Shown in pieces: positions 8,693 to 17,934 of a DNA stretch of 64,000 nt. Source of the stretch: Puccinia triticina (Eukaryota; Basidiomycota; Pucciniomycetes; Pucciniales; Pucciniaceae). Made by a program: the position numbers and the translations under genes. The stretch is taken from NCBI RefSeq assembly GCF_026914185.1, contig NC_070559.1, forward strand, positions 1,364,001 to 1,428,000, in the 5' to 3' direction. Below the pieces are notes generated by a model that worked only from the letters and a program-made list of their open reading frames with translations, did not search any database and was not told the origin of the DNA. Every line of letters starts with the position of its first letter. The first letter of the stretch is position 1.

Positions 8693-10908
8693 TCCCGGGT
8701 AGCCGTATTCACCGGTATAGAAGTTTCAAATTTCTGATTTGTCGGCGTAAGAATTGGAATTAAATAAGTTTTATCTTTGGAGTCCATTATAGCTAATGAT
8801 TCTCCCCCATTTTCGTTATATTTAATTGTAGCTTTAACATCGACTAGAAAAGGTTTCTCGAGTATGAATTGGAGTGCTCCTCGCGCAACCCAAAAATGGA
8901 CTACTCGAGTAAGTTTTCCTATTGTTACTTCGACTCCTTCCGCTATGCCAAGTATTCCCGTATGGTGACCGCCAATTCCCTTTAAATTCATTGGTTTTTC
9001 AGTTATGACGAGTCCTAACTGCTGCGCCAAGTTCTCTGGAATCAAATTAACCATAGATCCCGTATCTAAGAGAGCTTCCTCACTGATATTATTTATTTTA
9101 AGTTTAATATAACCTAAAGGGCATGAATAATGTGTAGTAAGTAAGTCCTCTGAATTTTCTAGTACTATTCCGGCATGTTTAGTAGAATTAATTTCCTCGT
9201 TTGGAACGCGTCGATTAGAAATCTTCTTTTTAAAGATGTCCACCACTCCGTTGGATATCGCGAAAATTTCACCATAGCTCAGAGTCATACGCCCTTCAGT
9301 CAACATGCGCTTAGCGGTTTCTTCCTCAACGCCAGGAAATTCCTTAGCTAAAGTCCGCTCTAAGTGAGTTTTTCGAACTGGTTTCTCTTTCTCCATTTCT
9401 TCTTCGTCTGCTTCCTCAAACCTGACCTTAGTTGATCCTGACTTAGGTTTAATAGGTTCTTTAGATGTTTTTTGGGTTGCGGCTTTTTGAAGAAGATCCT
9501 CGACGTCGACGTCCATAACCGATTCCTTTCCGCCCTTCGACCGTTTGCTTCCTCCAGAATTCTCCGGTTCCTTCTCCGATCGCGTGCGCTTGCCGATATC
9601 CGCCTCATACATCATCCTCTCCTCCGGTTCGCATTTTTCCAGCTGACCAAAAGAAGTAATTATTTCCTTAGGTTTAGACTCGTTAAATCTGTCAACGACT
9701 TCTTTAATTGGTCGGCGCGTATTCCAGGGAATAACCGTATTATCTGGTAGGAGAAAGTTTCTTCCGTCTTTCTTAACTAAGCCATGCGCTTCGTCATAAG
9801 CAAAGATCCCACAGCTGTTACTACCATGGGTTTCTTGGTAGCAATAGTAACACTTAAAATCTGGTCTTTTGTAGGGCTCATTTGCAGGAGCTGATACAGA
9901 TGGCAAGTGAGGCGGTGCCATTTTTCCAGCAGATAAAGAGGCTAATTGCCTAGTTAAATCCTGTATTTGCTTCTTGAATTTTTCCGCAACAGGTTTCTCA
10001 ACGACGCGCTCTACAACCCGCTCAATTTTTGGCTTTTCGGCTTTTGACGTGGACGGTGAGTTTTCTGATTCCTCGTGTCCGCTCCATAAGTCTCGTCTTT
10101 CTAGAATAGACGCTGATTGGACCTCACGCTGAATGTACCGTAATAAAACGCTAGATTTCGGCAAAATATCACCACCATCTTTCGAAATCTCCATCTGATC
10201 ATCTCGAATCAACTCTTTCGTGACAGCTGAGCCCAATTGTCGACTGAGCGCTCCCAAAAGCATGTCTCGAAATTCTTCCAAGCTGGCGTTATAACCCATT
10301 TGTACTAAATAGTGAGTTATAGTTTCGAATTTTGTTTTAAATATTTTGAATTCGCTGAGAGTACTGATTCCGCCTTTCTTGATGGCGGCGTTTACTAAGT
10401 TTTTAAGATCTTTATTTGTATATTTAACTAATGGTAACGCTTTTCCAAATCGGTCGAGAAGCTCCTGCTTCAAACCTTCCCAGTCGCAGTTAATAAATCC
10501 CCTCATTTCTTCGATTTCGTCCTTCAATTCTTCTCCCCGCACGAAGAATACCACCTGTTTCGCCAGATCCCTCGCGCTAGCATCGTCCGTCCATCCCGCG
10601 TTTTCGAACCGCATGATGAATTTTTCGATTGTAATATTAGTTCCATCAAAATAAATTTCTTTATCCATCGGTTTAATTTTTACAGCTTTTGCGCCCGTAG
10701 CCGGACCTTCATATTTGGGTAAAGAAACTTCCCGCTCTACATTATGCACCAGAAGACGAGAGCCGCGCTGTCTAGACGAATCAGTCGACGGAGGCGCGCG
10801 TATTTCGTCCAAAGGTGGTAAATCACTTTCTGGAGAAGCAGCGCCTTCTCTATATTGACCAGCATTAGCGTAAAGGTTAATTGGTGGCGGAAGATTTCGG
10901 TGCGCCAT
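8680..10908 (-). CDS. Gypsy gag with zinc knuckle and aspartic protease
   Basis: 742 codons starting MAHRNLPPPINLY. An N-terminal Gag capsid region (about residues 85-240) carries the EKFIMRFE and DWEGLKQELLDRFG type motifs of retrotransposon gag. A CCHC-type knuckle, CYYCYQETHGSNSC, lies near residue 350. A lysine- and glutamate-rich linker follows. Near residue 611 is the aspartic protease motif LLDTGSMVNLI. So protease is in the gag frame and RT begins after the frameshift. The frame is uninterrupted. The ATG chosen is the first after the 5' untranslated region, about 220 bp inside the 5' LTR. The knuckle is followed by a FLLPDNTVIPW segment that also appears, diverged, in the nested element at 34-38 kb, linking the two families. 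Confidence 0.93.
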   Translation of the reverse strand: MAHRNLPPPINLYANAGQYREGAASPESDLPPLDEIRAPPSTDSSRQRGSRLLVHNVEREVSLPKYEGPATGAKAVKIKPMDKEIYFDGTNITIEKFIMRFENAGWTDDASARDLAKQVVFFVRGEELKDEIEEMRGFINCDWEGLKQELLDRFGKALPLVKYTNKDLKNLVNAAIKKGGISTLSEFKIFKTKFETITHYLVQMGYNASLEEFRDMLLGALSRQLGSAVTKELIRDDQMEISKDGGDILPKSSVLLRYIQREVQSASILERRDLWSGHEESENSPSTSKAEKPKIERVVERVVEKPVAEKFKKQIQDLTRQLASLSAGKMAPPHLPSVSAPANEPYKRPDFKCYYCYQETHGSNSCGIFAYDEAHGLVKKDGRNFLLPDNTVIPWNTRRPIKEVVDRFNESKPKEIITSFGQLEKCEPEERMMYEADIGKRTRSEKEPENSGGSKRSKGGKESVMDVDVEDLLQKAATQKTSKEPIKPKSGSTKVRFEEADEEEMEKEKPVRKTHLERTLAKEFPGVEEETAKRMLTEGRMTLSYGEIFAISNGVVDIFKKKISNRRVPNEEINSTKHAGIVLENSEDLLTTHYSCPLGYIKLKINNISEEALLDTGSMVNLIPENLAQQLGLVITEKPMNLKGIGGHHTGILGIAEGVEVTIGKLTRVVHFWVARGALQFILEKPFLVDVKATIKYNENGGESLAIMDSKDKTYLIPILTPTNQKFETSIPVNTATRDFLD

Positions 10909-11113
10909 GACTAAAAAAGGTAATTTGGAATTTAAAGTGTTTTAAATCTGATTTTTAGATAATTTTACGCGTAAACTTGCTAAAGAAAAGCGCGTAAAAT
11001 GAGGAAGAGATGAAGAAAGCGCGTAAATTTGGAAAAAGTGCGTAAAGTAAGTTTTATTTAAGGTTTAGAGTTGTAAAATTTGATTAAGAATAATTTCTAA
11101 AGGAAGATTTGGC

Positions 11114-11131
11114 CACTGTTGGGACACCACT
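11114..11131 (-). other. Candidate primer-binding site
   Basis: Directly inside the 5' LTR the minus strand reads AG TGGTGTCCCAACAGTGG. A TGG start two bases from the LTR is the expected form for a tRNA 3'-end complement. The tRNA species was not identified. Confidence 0.5.
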
Positions 11132-12060
11132 TGTGGAACTTCTACGCAGGGCGTGATCTGAGCTTGGAAGGGAAATAGCAAAAACTAAGTAAGTTTAGGC
11201 TAAAGGTGCTTGAAGGGCTGCCTTCCTATAATAAACTCTGGAAGAATTTTACACTAAGAATTTAGTGTGGCTAAATCAGAAGAAGTATTCTTAAATATTT
11301 CTACTACAGACCCTAAGAACCAGGACTCTGTGCGTGGGATGAGAGATGTTATAGTTTGACGTAAGTGACTTTTTTTTAGAAGGGTCAATTTATATTTGTT
11401 ATGTTATCAAGTTCTCAATTTATAATTCAATTTATATTATAATTATTACTATTATGATCTTACTATTTAGATGGGTGATGGAAGCGGAAGTAATTTCTTA
11501 ATATTACTATTTATGCTGGCATGGGGAAGAAAGGGAACAAGAAGGGGCAGAAGAGGCCTCCTTATATAGTAAATAATCTAGTCTGAGAGTGGATTTTACA
11601 AGTGTGAAATAGAATACTACTTTGGGATGCTGTACAGTTGTAGTGTGAAATAATAACCTATATTGGGATGCTGTACATGATATTTGTGAAATAGTATTCT
11701 ACTTTGAGTTGAGATCACTTGGCTTGTTCCTCTTTGGGGTGAAAACATGATCTAAGAGTAGATTTTCTAACATGTGATAATGGAATCTTTCAGCAGTGTC
11801 CCTTTCAGTCCTAGTGTAGATTTGTACTATGTAATGTGTGTGATTTGTATGTGAAAACTAGAATTCTACTATGTACTTGAGTATGTAACTAAATAGACTA
11901 GTACTGGTTTTCTGGGTGATAATTTAATTGACAATTCTATGTAATCTGTAGCTTGTATGTTAATTTGTACTAACAGGGTTTTGTTTGTACTTTATAATAT
12001 ACTATTATATTAATTCTTCCCTATTTTTGACGTGTTTGTAAGTGGATTAGTCTTACCACA
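11132..12060 (-). repeat. 5' LTR of the 3.2-12 kb gypsy element
   Basis: 929-bp partner of 3253-4181, bounded by TGTGG and CCACA, directly followed by the GCGC target duplicate and the rest of the kinesin relic. Confidence 0.95.
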
Positions 12061-12168
12061 GCGCACATTCCAGTCAGGCTCAGCTACATACATACCGCTC
12101 TTGTTCTCTCCTGCTCATTAACACGGCCACCTGTCCGACATTTGCCAGGACTTCTTCTCTTACTGGAT
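12061..12168 (-). pseudogene. Kinesin motor-domain relic, N-terminal side of insertion
   Basis: The minus strand reads an exon that starts after a TTTTTTGCAG acceptor at 12169-12178 and encodes DPVREEVLANVGQVAVLMS, then, one frame over, AGENKSGMYVAEPDWNVR. This matches the kinesin segment before switch I (REE...GE.NRHV..T.WN.RSSRSH). It continues in frame at 3252 once the retrotransposon is removed. A one-base frameshift separates the two parts, so the gene was already inactive or has drifted since. Confidence 0.7.
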
Positions 12169-13072
12169 CTGCAAAAAACATCCCATTTGTTTGCTGTCGG
12201 ATTTTCACTGGCGGAGGGGTACATTACGTGCTCGGAATGTGCAAATTGTGGAGTTGCTCATTATAGACTCCCAAGTATGACACCCTCAGTAGAAACTGTC
12301 TTTTAGGATGCTTGGTGGAAAAAAATCAGCCTTTTATCATTTTGAAATCAAATGAGAGTGAACTGTTACTGATTGAATGAATGTAAAGATTTCCTGGACC
12401 AAAAGTGGGATGATTCCAGGTTGGTGGAAAGAACCAGTCAGAGTACAAGTCTTGCCTGTAGGTCACATCATTGAAGCGGTGTACAATTTCTATCCACTCC
12501 TCCATTTTCCATTTTGCCTAAATTGGAGAAGATGAGACTTAGTTACCCTGATTTAGTATCTCTCACAGCATGATTTGTTTGCTGTGCATTTGATGCCACA
12601 TCTCAAAGCATATAATCCCCACAGGGCTCCAAGTAGAGTACCCATAGATACATAATCTCAAGTAGCAAAATATCAGTATTGGCAAAAAAACTTGTAAGGC
12701 TTTTTTTATCCATTCCATTTCACCAACAGATCCTTCAGCTCTCTTGCTCCAATGTGGAATTTTATTTTTATTTTCAGGTTATCCATTTGGAAAAGTTTCT
12801 TTTCTTTCTATTTATAAATCATTCATTGTTTTCCAATGTGCTTGATTCCTGTGGGATTGAAATGTTGTATGGCCTCTACAGAGCAATTTTTATGGTTTGA
12901 GAAACCAATTTTATTGACAACTTGACAGACTCCCCGTGAACCTGGGGTTGCTCTATGACCAATTTGTCTGAACTCAGTGGTTTATTCAAGAATACTGAAT
13001 TCCCTTGGGTCATGTTTTTGTTACATATTTTATTACACCAAAATAAGAAAGCAACAACAAATGCAGGTTTAT
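12169..13072. other. Unassigned sequence
   Basis: AT-rich. No coding frame with recognisable content; the longest frames have no domain signature. It may hold the decayed upstream part of the kinesin gene and the body of a Helitron-like element that ends at 13319. Confidence 0.35.
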
Positions 13073-13243
13073 TGGAGGACTTCCCGTCACCTTGGAACAG
13101 ATCTGGAATTTCAGATTCCGCAGGGAAATCTGAAATCTGGAACTCTGGATCACTTTGGGGATCTTTGAGGACCTAGATTTCCCTGCAAAATCTGAAATCT
13201 GGCCGGTCAGATCTGACTTTCCTGATTGACAGGAAGTACTCCA
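13073..13243. mobile_element. Small MITE
   Basis: The termini TGGAGGACTTCCCGTC and, inverted, TGGAGTACTTCCTGTC bound 171 bp. Flanking TTAT occurs on both sides. A related pair of ends is found at 48557-48759. It has no coding capacity. The interior contains repeats of AATCTGAAATCTGG. Confidence 0.45.
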
Positions 13244-13294
13244 TTATTCTGTGCCAAGTTCATCTTTTGTGGCAGATGTGATGAGTTAATTTTC

Positions 13295-13320
13295 TGCGGC
13301 GCAGCCGCAAGTTCCCTAGT
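13295..13320 (+). mobile_element. Helitron-type 3' terminus
   Basis: A hairpin TGCGGCGCAGCCGCA (13295-13309) is followed 7 bp later by CTAG and then T. A short GC-rich hairpin just upstream of a terminal CTRR, inserted before T, is the hallmark of Helitron 3' ends. The matching 5' end was not located. Confidence 0.5.
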
Positions 13321-13611
13321 ATATAATATTCATGAGTTAATTTTGTAGTTTATGAATAGGTGTTTTGAATATCTCACTTTCAAATTCATACATTTTTTTC
13401 ACTGTGTTTATGGTACAGAAGGCAAGCTTTGCCCATGTTACAGATGTTTCCATTGAGCCCCTGCAAATACAGTGCTATAATGGGCCACTTTCACCTTCTG
13501 TACCATAAACACAGTAAAAAGATATGTGGATTTCAATGTGAAGATACTGAAATCATATATTAATAAGCTGCAACATATACTGTGAGATCACATACTTACA
13601 TAAATTGACTC

Positions 13612-13642
13612 CTGCAGCGGCACAGCCGCCTTGGCCTCTAGT
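13612..13642 (+). mobile_element. Helitron-type 3' terminus
   Basis: A GCGGC-ACA-GCCGC hairpin (13617-13629), 8 bp, then CTAG (13638-13641) and T. The last roughly 30 bases are nearly identical to the ends at 41142-41167 and 47812-47837, while the upstream sequences differ, as expected of one Helitron family with different cargo. Confidence 0.6.
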
Positions 13643-13800
13643 TTTACAAGGAGTTGTCCAAATCTTGACCTTGTAATGGAAGTCCTTGCAAAAAAGACCT
13701 TGTAAATTTCCACCTCAGATTTTCCATGTGTAATTTCACAAGGTATATTTTTGCAAGGGGTGACCTTGTAAGAAAATGACCTTTCAAAATTGCACATCCC
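13643..13800 (-). repeat. Dispersed repeat rich in CCTTGT/ACAAGG
   Basis: Nearly identical, in opposite orientation, to about 42642-42800. Both copies have many spaced CTTGTAA or TTGCAAGG words. An open frame of 60-70 codons beginning MCNFERSF appears in both copies only because the DNA is shared; no protein is inferred. Confidence 0.7.
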
Positions 13801-14935
13801 ACTTTCTTAAATCCACACAATCCTAGACCTCTGGATCTAAGTTTTGGGGCGTTTTTTTCTCACAAAATGGCACAAACAGCCCACAAATCTCACAATACAT
13901 GTTGAAATCCCCAAAGGCCCTATGGATGAACCTCCAGCTGTGCCGCAGCAACAAGCAAAAGTGGGCCAGTTGTTATAGTAGTCCAGGAAGGCCCTAATCA
14001 AGTGATTAGTGGGCTCACAGGGAGGGTGTCAGCCTTAGAGTCAACACAGTTGACCTAAACTCTGCCTCTTTTCTACTCATTACATATGAAAGTACTTCAT
14101 ATCCTTTTCATCTTAAGAGATATCACTGTTTTGACTTCATTTTCTGTTTCCTCATGCAATTTTAACCCTAGTTACAACTTATCAATTCTTTGTAACTATA
14201 CTCCTTCCCTGAGTTCTTGAGTTATGGCGCGCATGCGCAGTTGTGACGTGTCAGCGCTAACAGGCGCGCCAAACCACATGTACATATGTAATTACATAAG
14301 CAAACTGTGAAAATTTTCGAAGTCAGGATCCCCCTTGCCTGAGGAGGATCTACAGACTTCAGCACACCAGAACCACGCCCCAGATAACCCAGGATCACCA
14401 CCAAAGAGACTACCACGCTCCCAGTATACCTACCGTCACAGGCGCCTAGGATATTGACAGTAAGTAGACTCTTTTCACTGAACCTTGCTTATCCAGAGTG
14501 AAACTCTGTTGCTCTTGACTGTTTCTTCTTTTATTCAACTCTTTCAATCTTAAAAGATCAAAAGGTTATCTCTGGTTAAGACCTACAAAACCAGAGCAGA
14601 GTAGTGACCCTACTTCTGAATCCCACCAACGTTTCCTTGTTGTGAGTGGAGGCTGTTGCACTCTTTCTTGGCCTTGCACAGCTGGCATCCAACTTTTCCA
14701 GGTTGAGAATAGCCCAGATCAATTAATTAAGACTTAAAGTCTAGGCCTGATCTTCTCTTTCTCTCTTTCTTTCCTCTCTCTCTGTTTTTATTTCTTTATC
14801 CCAAGAAATCCAACCAGAGTCCCCCCATTTTCCTTGTGTCCTGTTGTCACACAAGAGACACAGGCTCACAGAGGGGGTAGGACGAAACCGGAGCCCCTGG
14901 GGGGACAATCCGCTGCCAACCCTTCCCCCTTTTAA
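13801..14935 (-). repeat. Copy A of a small promoter-bearing repeat, split by a solo LTR
   Basis: Minus strand: a TATTTAAAAGGGGG box near 14925-14938, then CCCCAGGGG, then GGTTTCGTCCTACCCCCTC (14871-14889). The solo LTR 14027-14870 intervenes. The repeat resumes with the palindrome CTAATCACTTGATTAG (about 13992-14007) and runs to about 13800, ending in a segment with AAGAAAGTGGGAT. The same order occurs at 43165-43405 and 47373-47670, and the promoter part at 24285-24745. Confidence 0.6.
14027..14870 (+). mobile_element. Solo LTR of the 55-61 kb chromovirus family
   Basis: 844 bp, starting TGTCAGCC and ending CTCACA, homologous to the 3' LTR at 60543-61477. The flanks carry a perfect 5-bp duplication GAGGG (14022-14026, 14871-14875). 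The uninterrupted site can be seen at about 43320-43340, in another copy of the host repeat. It arose by recombination between two LTRs. Confidence 0.9.
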
Positions 14936-14997
14936 ATAAGCACAGTCATGCTTGTCGCCCAACAATATCCTGACGGTTGCCCCACACCACCCACCAC

Positions 14998-15210
14998 GGG
15001 CTCATCGCCATCTGCCACAGTCTCGTCGCCATCTGCCACGAGCTCATCGCCATCCGCCACGAGCTCGTCGCCATCTGCCACAAGCTGGTCGCCATCCGCC
15101 ACAAGCTCGTTGCCATCTGCCACAGACTTGTTGCCATCCGCCACGGACTCATTGCCATCCGCCACAGGCTCGCCGCCATCCGCCACGCTCTTGTTGCCAT
15201 CTGCACCGTG
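14998..15210. repeat. 21-bp minisatellite, about 10 units
   Basis: Tandem units of the form CTCGTCGCCATCTGCCACGAG with point variation. As 21 is divisible by 3 and stops are absent, every frame is open on both strands (for example PSATSSS or ADGDELV repeats), so the long frames here are not evidence of a gene. Confidence 0.9.
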
Positions 15211-15580
15211 GCCACTCAGCGATTACCGCATATTCTATCTAAAAGCTTGCCCACACTTTAATATGGCCGGCAGACTGAGCTCAGCTTGGGAGATGGGGAA
15301 GAAACGAACAGGTGTGATTAATTCGCCGGAGCTATCTCACCCATCTTTGTTGTCTTGAGTCAAGCAAACAGAAGAGAGGCGTATACATATTCAAGTATTA
15401 GAAAAGCCTGGACTCCCTTCTCTTCGATTATTGGATGTTGCACCAACCAGTTACTTCTCAATTGTCTCACAATGTTTGTTTTATGAAGAAATTTCATCAT
15501 TGAACATAGTGGTGGCCACCAAATAAAAACATGGCCACAAGCATATAGGAAGAAAGACAATTTCCAAAAAAAAAACCAAG
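15211..15580. other. Unassigned, 3' flank of Harbinger relic
   Basis: No supported gene. Short frames only; it may be the 3' untranslated side of the transposase on the minus strand. Confidence 0.35.
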
Positions 15581-16100
15581 CTAGCAACATTGGCACCTTT
15601 TTTGTCTCTGGTGTCTTTTGAGATGAGATTGATGTTGATCCCATGGCCCTTGCGTAATGTTGTTGCGCCATTCCTTTAATAAAGCCTTCTGTCGGCAAGA
15701 GAGCGGTTGCGCAGGAGGATCAACGGGGTCATGATCATCGTCATCTTCCACCGGGCTGTCTTGCTCATTCCATTCAAAGAAGGAGTGGCCAGATGTCCCT
15801 GAGTGATCCACTGTAAAGTTGTGCAGTATCCCCAGCGCAAACACAAGATTGCGTTGCATGTCCAGGTCATAGTTGAGGGGATGTGACAGAATCAAAAAGC
15901 GCTTCTTCCATGCGCCAAAAGTTCTTTCAACCATGTTCCGGAGCAAGGAGTGTCTCAAATTAAATAACTCTTGTGGGTTTGAAGGCCTAAAACATAGATG
16001 AGATGTCAGCATAAGTTGCCATAGGGGTGATATGTTCAACTTACCTTTGTCCAGCTAATGCCTGCTTTCGCAAATGATACCAAACACCGCGGTATGGAAC
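15581..16100 (-). pseudogene. PIF/Harbinger-type transposase, C-terminal remnant
   Basis: The minus strand encodes VPYRGVWYHLRK, then after a 58-bp intron (15987-16044; GTAAGT donor, TTTTAG acceptor) a second exon with ELFNLRHSLLRNMVERTFG and ILHNF. These are signatures of the DDE_Tnp_4 nuclease of Harbinger transposases; the E of VERTFG is the third catalytic acid. An acidic tail (EDDDDHDPVD) and a short basic C-terminus follow, with a stop at 15581. The N-terminal two thirds are gone: the frame breaks where a MITE abuts it near 16100. So it is a truncated relic of a cut-and-paste transposase. Confidence 0.8.
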
Positions 16101-16462
16101 CAACAAAGGGTAGTTACGCGTAGATAACGGTAACGTATCAAAATTTTTGTCGTTATCTACGCGTTACGCGCAACGGCAGTGCGATTACGTTATCGCAACA
16201 CGTTGAGCCGGTTTTTTTTATGCTCGTTGCGTTATTCGGGCGCGCGGAGCCCTTGAGAACGGGCAAAAAATGAGGCTAAAAAGCCTTAAATGGTCCGTTA
16301 TCGCGTTGTCCCCCGGATAACGCGATAACGGGCCTCAAAAATGAGGCCCGTTACGTTACGCGCGGGGCCTGAAATGGCCCCGTTACTAGTAAAGTAACGG
16401 GGGGTAGTTACGTTACCAAAATTGCACGGATAACGCAACGTAACGTAACTACCCTTTGTTGC
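16101..16462. mobile_element. MITE with TAACG-rich termini
   Basis: Inverted ends CAACAAAGGGTAGTTACG start at 16101 and, complemented, end at 16461. The interior has paired ATAACGCGATAACG and GGCCCGTTACG words and GC-rich palindromes. It abuts or interrupts the Harbinger transposase frame on its left. The right end continues into GTTGCCACCCCTC, which resembles hAT-type termini (GGGGTGGCAAC); the target duplication could not be fixed. Confidence 0.6.
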
Positions 16463-16540
16463 CACCCCTCCTTTTTTGTTTTTTTTTTTGGAAAAACAAC
16501 TTCCAACTGCAAAATGTGCACAAGTTAACTGGGTGCCTCC
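16463..16540 (-). repeat. Short repeat shared with 42430-42500
   Basis: The poly-T stretch, GGAAAAACAACTTC and GTTAACTGGGTGC segment is the reverse complement of 42430-42500. It forms the downstream flank of the copia element. Confidence 0.55.
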
Positions 16541-16561
16541 TGTTGTGACTCGGGAACAGGT

Positions 16562-17625
16562 CCATAGAGATGGCAAACGGGTACCCGCGCGGCGGTACCC
16601 GGCACCCGCCAGCGGGTACTCATCAGGGTGGCGGGTACCGCCGCCGCGGGTGCCAAGTACGGGTACGGGTGTCCGTTTTTGTGCAATTTTTAGGCGGGTA
16701 CCCGGGTACCGCCGTTTGATACCCGCCATGTGGATGTCCCCGCCCCCCTGTCCTATGTGATATCCCCGTGGCCGAGAGAGTTCCCTCTCGGAGAGCTGGT
16801 GCATGTATATCAGCCCAGCCTCTTGGCGAGCTGGTAAATACATGTACACATGCTTGCCAAGAGGGAAAACTGGTATGCACACACCAGCTCGCCGAGAGGG
16901 ATTCCTCTCGGCGAGCAGCCTCTTGGCGAGCAGGTATTCACACACCAGCTCGCCGGGAGGAATCCCTCTCGGCGAGCAGGTATACACACACCAGCTCGCC
17001 GAGAGGGATTCCTCTCGGCGAGCAGGTATACATATACCAGCCCAAGAGGGATCCCTCTCGGCGAGCAGGTATACATATACCAGCTCGCAGCCCCCGAGAG
17101 GAATCCCTCTGGGCAAGCTAGTGAATGTACCTGCTCGCCAAGAGGGATCCCTCTTGGGCACCGGCGAGCTGGTATATGTATACCTGCTCGCCAAGAGGAA
17201 TCCCTCTCGGCGAGCTGGTGTGTGTATACCTGCTTGCCGAGAGGAATCCCTCTTGGCGAGCTGGTGTGTGTATACCAGTGCTCGCCGAGAGGAATCCCTC
17301 TTGGCGAACCGGTGTTGTGTATACCAGTGCTCGCCGAGAGGAATCTCTCTCGGCGAGCTGGTATGTATACTTGCTCACCGAGATGAATCCCCTCTCGGCG
17401 GCAGGTATACGGATACCAGCTCGCCGAGGCCCAAGAGAGATTCCTCTCGGTGAGCAGGTACATACCTACAAAAAATAACTTGGCAGGTACCGCCGGTACC
17501 CGCCAAAAATACCCGGGTACCGCCGCCGCGGGTGCCAAGTACGGGTACGGGTATCTGTTTTGGGCCAAAAAAGCAGGCGGTACCCGGACACGCGGCGGGT
17601 ACCCGGGTACCGATTGCCATCTCTA
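16562..17625. mobile_element. hAT-like MITE inserted in the copia LTR
   Basis: The ends read TAGAGATGGCAA from 16566 and, inverted, from 17625; TAGAGATGGCAA is typical of hAT termini. GAACAGG flanks both sides (16554-16560, 17626-17632), and an 8th base differs, fitting an 8-bp duplication with one change. The intact site exists in the LTR at 41268-41400 (GGGAACAGGAGTGAC). Both ends are packed with GGGTACCC-type words, including one segment in direct orientation at about 16631 and 17515. The middle is a hairpin array. No transposase is encoded. Confidence 0.85.
16765..17460. repeat. Tandem array of about 13 hairpins, 46-50 bp spacing
   Basis: Each unit has a palindrome CTCGCCGAGAGG-NATT-CCTCTCGGCGAG joined by a spacer such as CAGGTATACACACACCAG. 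Cores are seen near 16770, 16887, 16949, 16995, 17041, 17091, 17134, 17187, 17233, 17281, 17328, 17374 and 17421. Spacers in the left half read CAGGTATAC...CCAG and, from about 17130 to 17350, the reverse complement, so the array is itself an inverted repeat. The open frames on both strands across it are by-products of stop-poor repeats. Confidence 0.9.
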
Positions 17626-17742
17626 GAACAGGAGTGACAAGGTTGGTTCGTATTGACAAGGTCTCAGCCCGGACAGAGGTCCGGGATGAAGTAGATACGA
17701 CTGCGGCGAGTGACAGAGTGCGTAGCCCTCTGGGCTACAACA

Positions 17743-17934
17743 CCCCCCCTCTCGCCGTAGACGTGGTACTACGTACAAGAGCAAACAACTGAAAGTGAAA
17801 GACAACAAATAGAAGCAAGAAAAAAGAAAAAAAAAACATGAAACAAATAGAGGCAAGATGACCGAGATAGAAAAAAAAATCACAAATGAAGTGAAAAAGA
17901 AGAAAAAAACATCATAGAGAAAAAAAAATATAAA
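17743..17934 (-). other. Copia polypurine tract and 3' untranslated region
   Basis: Minus strand: after the pol stop at 17935 an A- and T-rich stretch leads to GAGAGGGGGGG immediately before the LTR start TGTTGTAGCCC. This is the expected plus-strand primer site. Confidence 0.65.

Larger units (their letters stand above)
3253..12060 (-). mobile_element. Complete Ty3/gypsy LTR retrotransposon
   Basis: The two LTRs (3253-4181 and 11132-12060) are each 929 bp, start TGTGG and end CCACA, and differ at only a few positions that I could see. The element reads on the minus strand: 5' LTR on the right, gag (10908-8680), pol (8692-5531), then a polypurine tract by the left LTR. The duplicated target is GCGC (3249-3252 and 12061-12064), or AGCGC if the last LTR base is counted. 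Pol order protease, RT, RNase H, integrase is that of Metaviridae-type elements. Near-identical LTRs and uninterrupted frames indicate a young insertion. It also carries a spliced plus-strand gene between pol and the 3' LTR. Confidence 0.95.

Noticed and set aside
13588..13797. Conserved small protein MCNFERSF, present also at 42592
   Set aside because: Both frames lie in copies of the same non-coding repeat and diverge at its ends; identity is explained by DNA duplication.
14932..15358. Acidic ADGDELV repeat frame and Ser/Pro repeat frame as antifreeze- or adhesin-like proteins
   Set aside because: All frames are open through a 21-bp minisatellite; no signal peptide or conserved flanking domain.
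16765..17460. Regular palindromic repeats with 18-20 bp spacers, resembling a CRISPR array
   Set aside because: The spacers are themselves conserved and palindromic, the context is a eukaryotic MITE, and no cas genes are present.
16298..17659. Long open frames on both strands (up to about 300 codons) rich in PRGIPLGE or ERDSSRRAG repeats
   Set aside because: They are translations of the hairpin array and the GGGTACCC-rich ends of a MITE; the array lacks stops in several frames, and the peptides have no domain.
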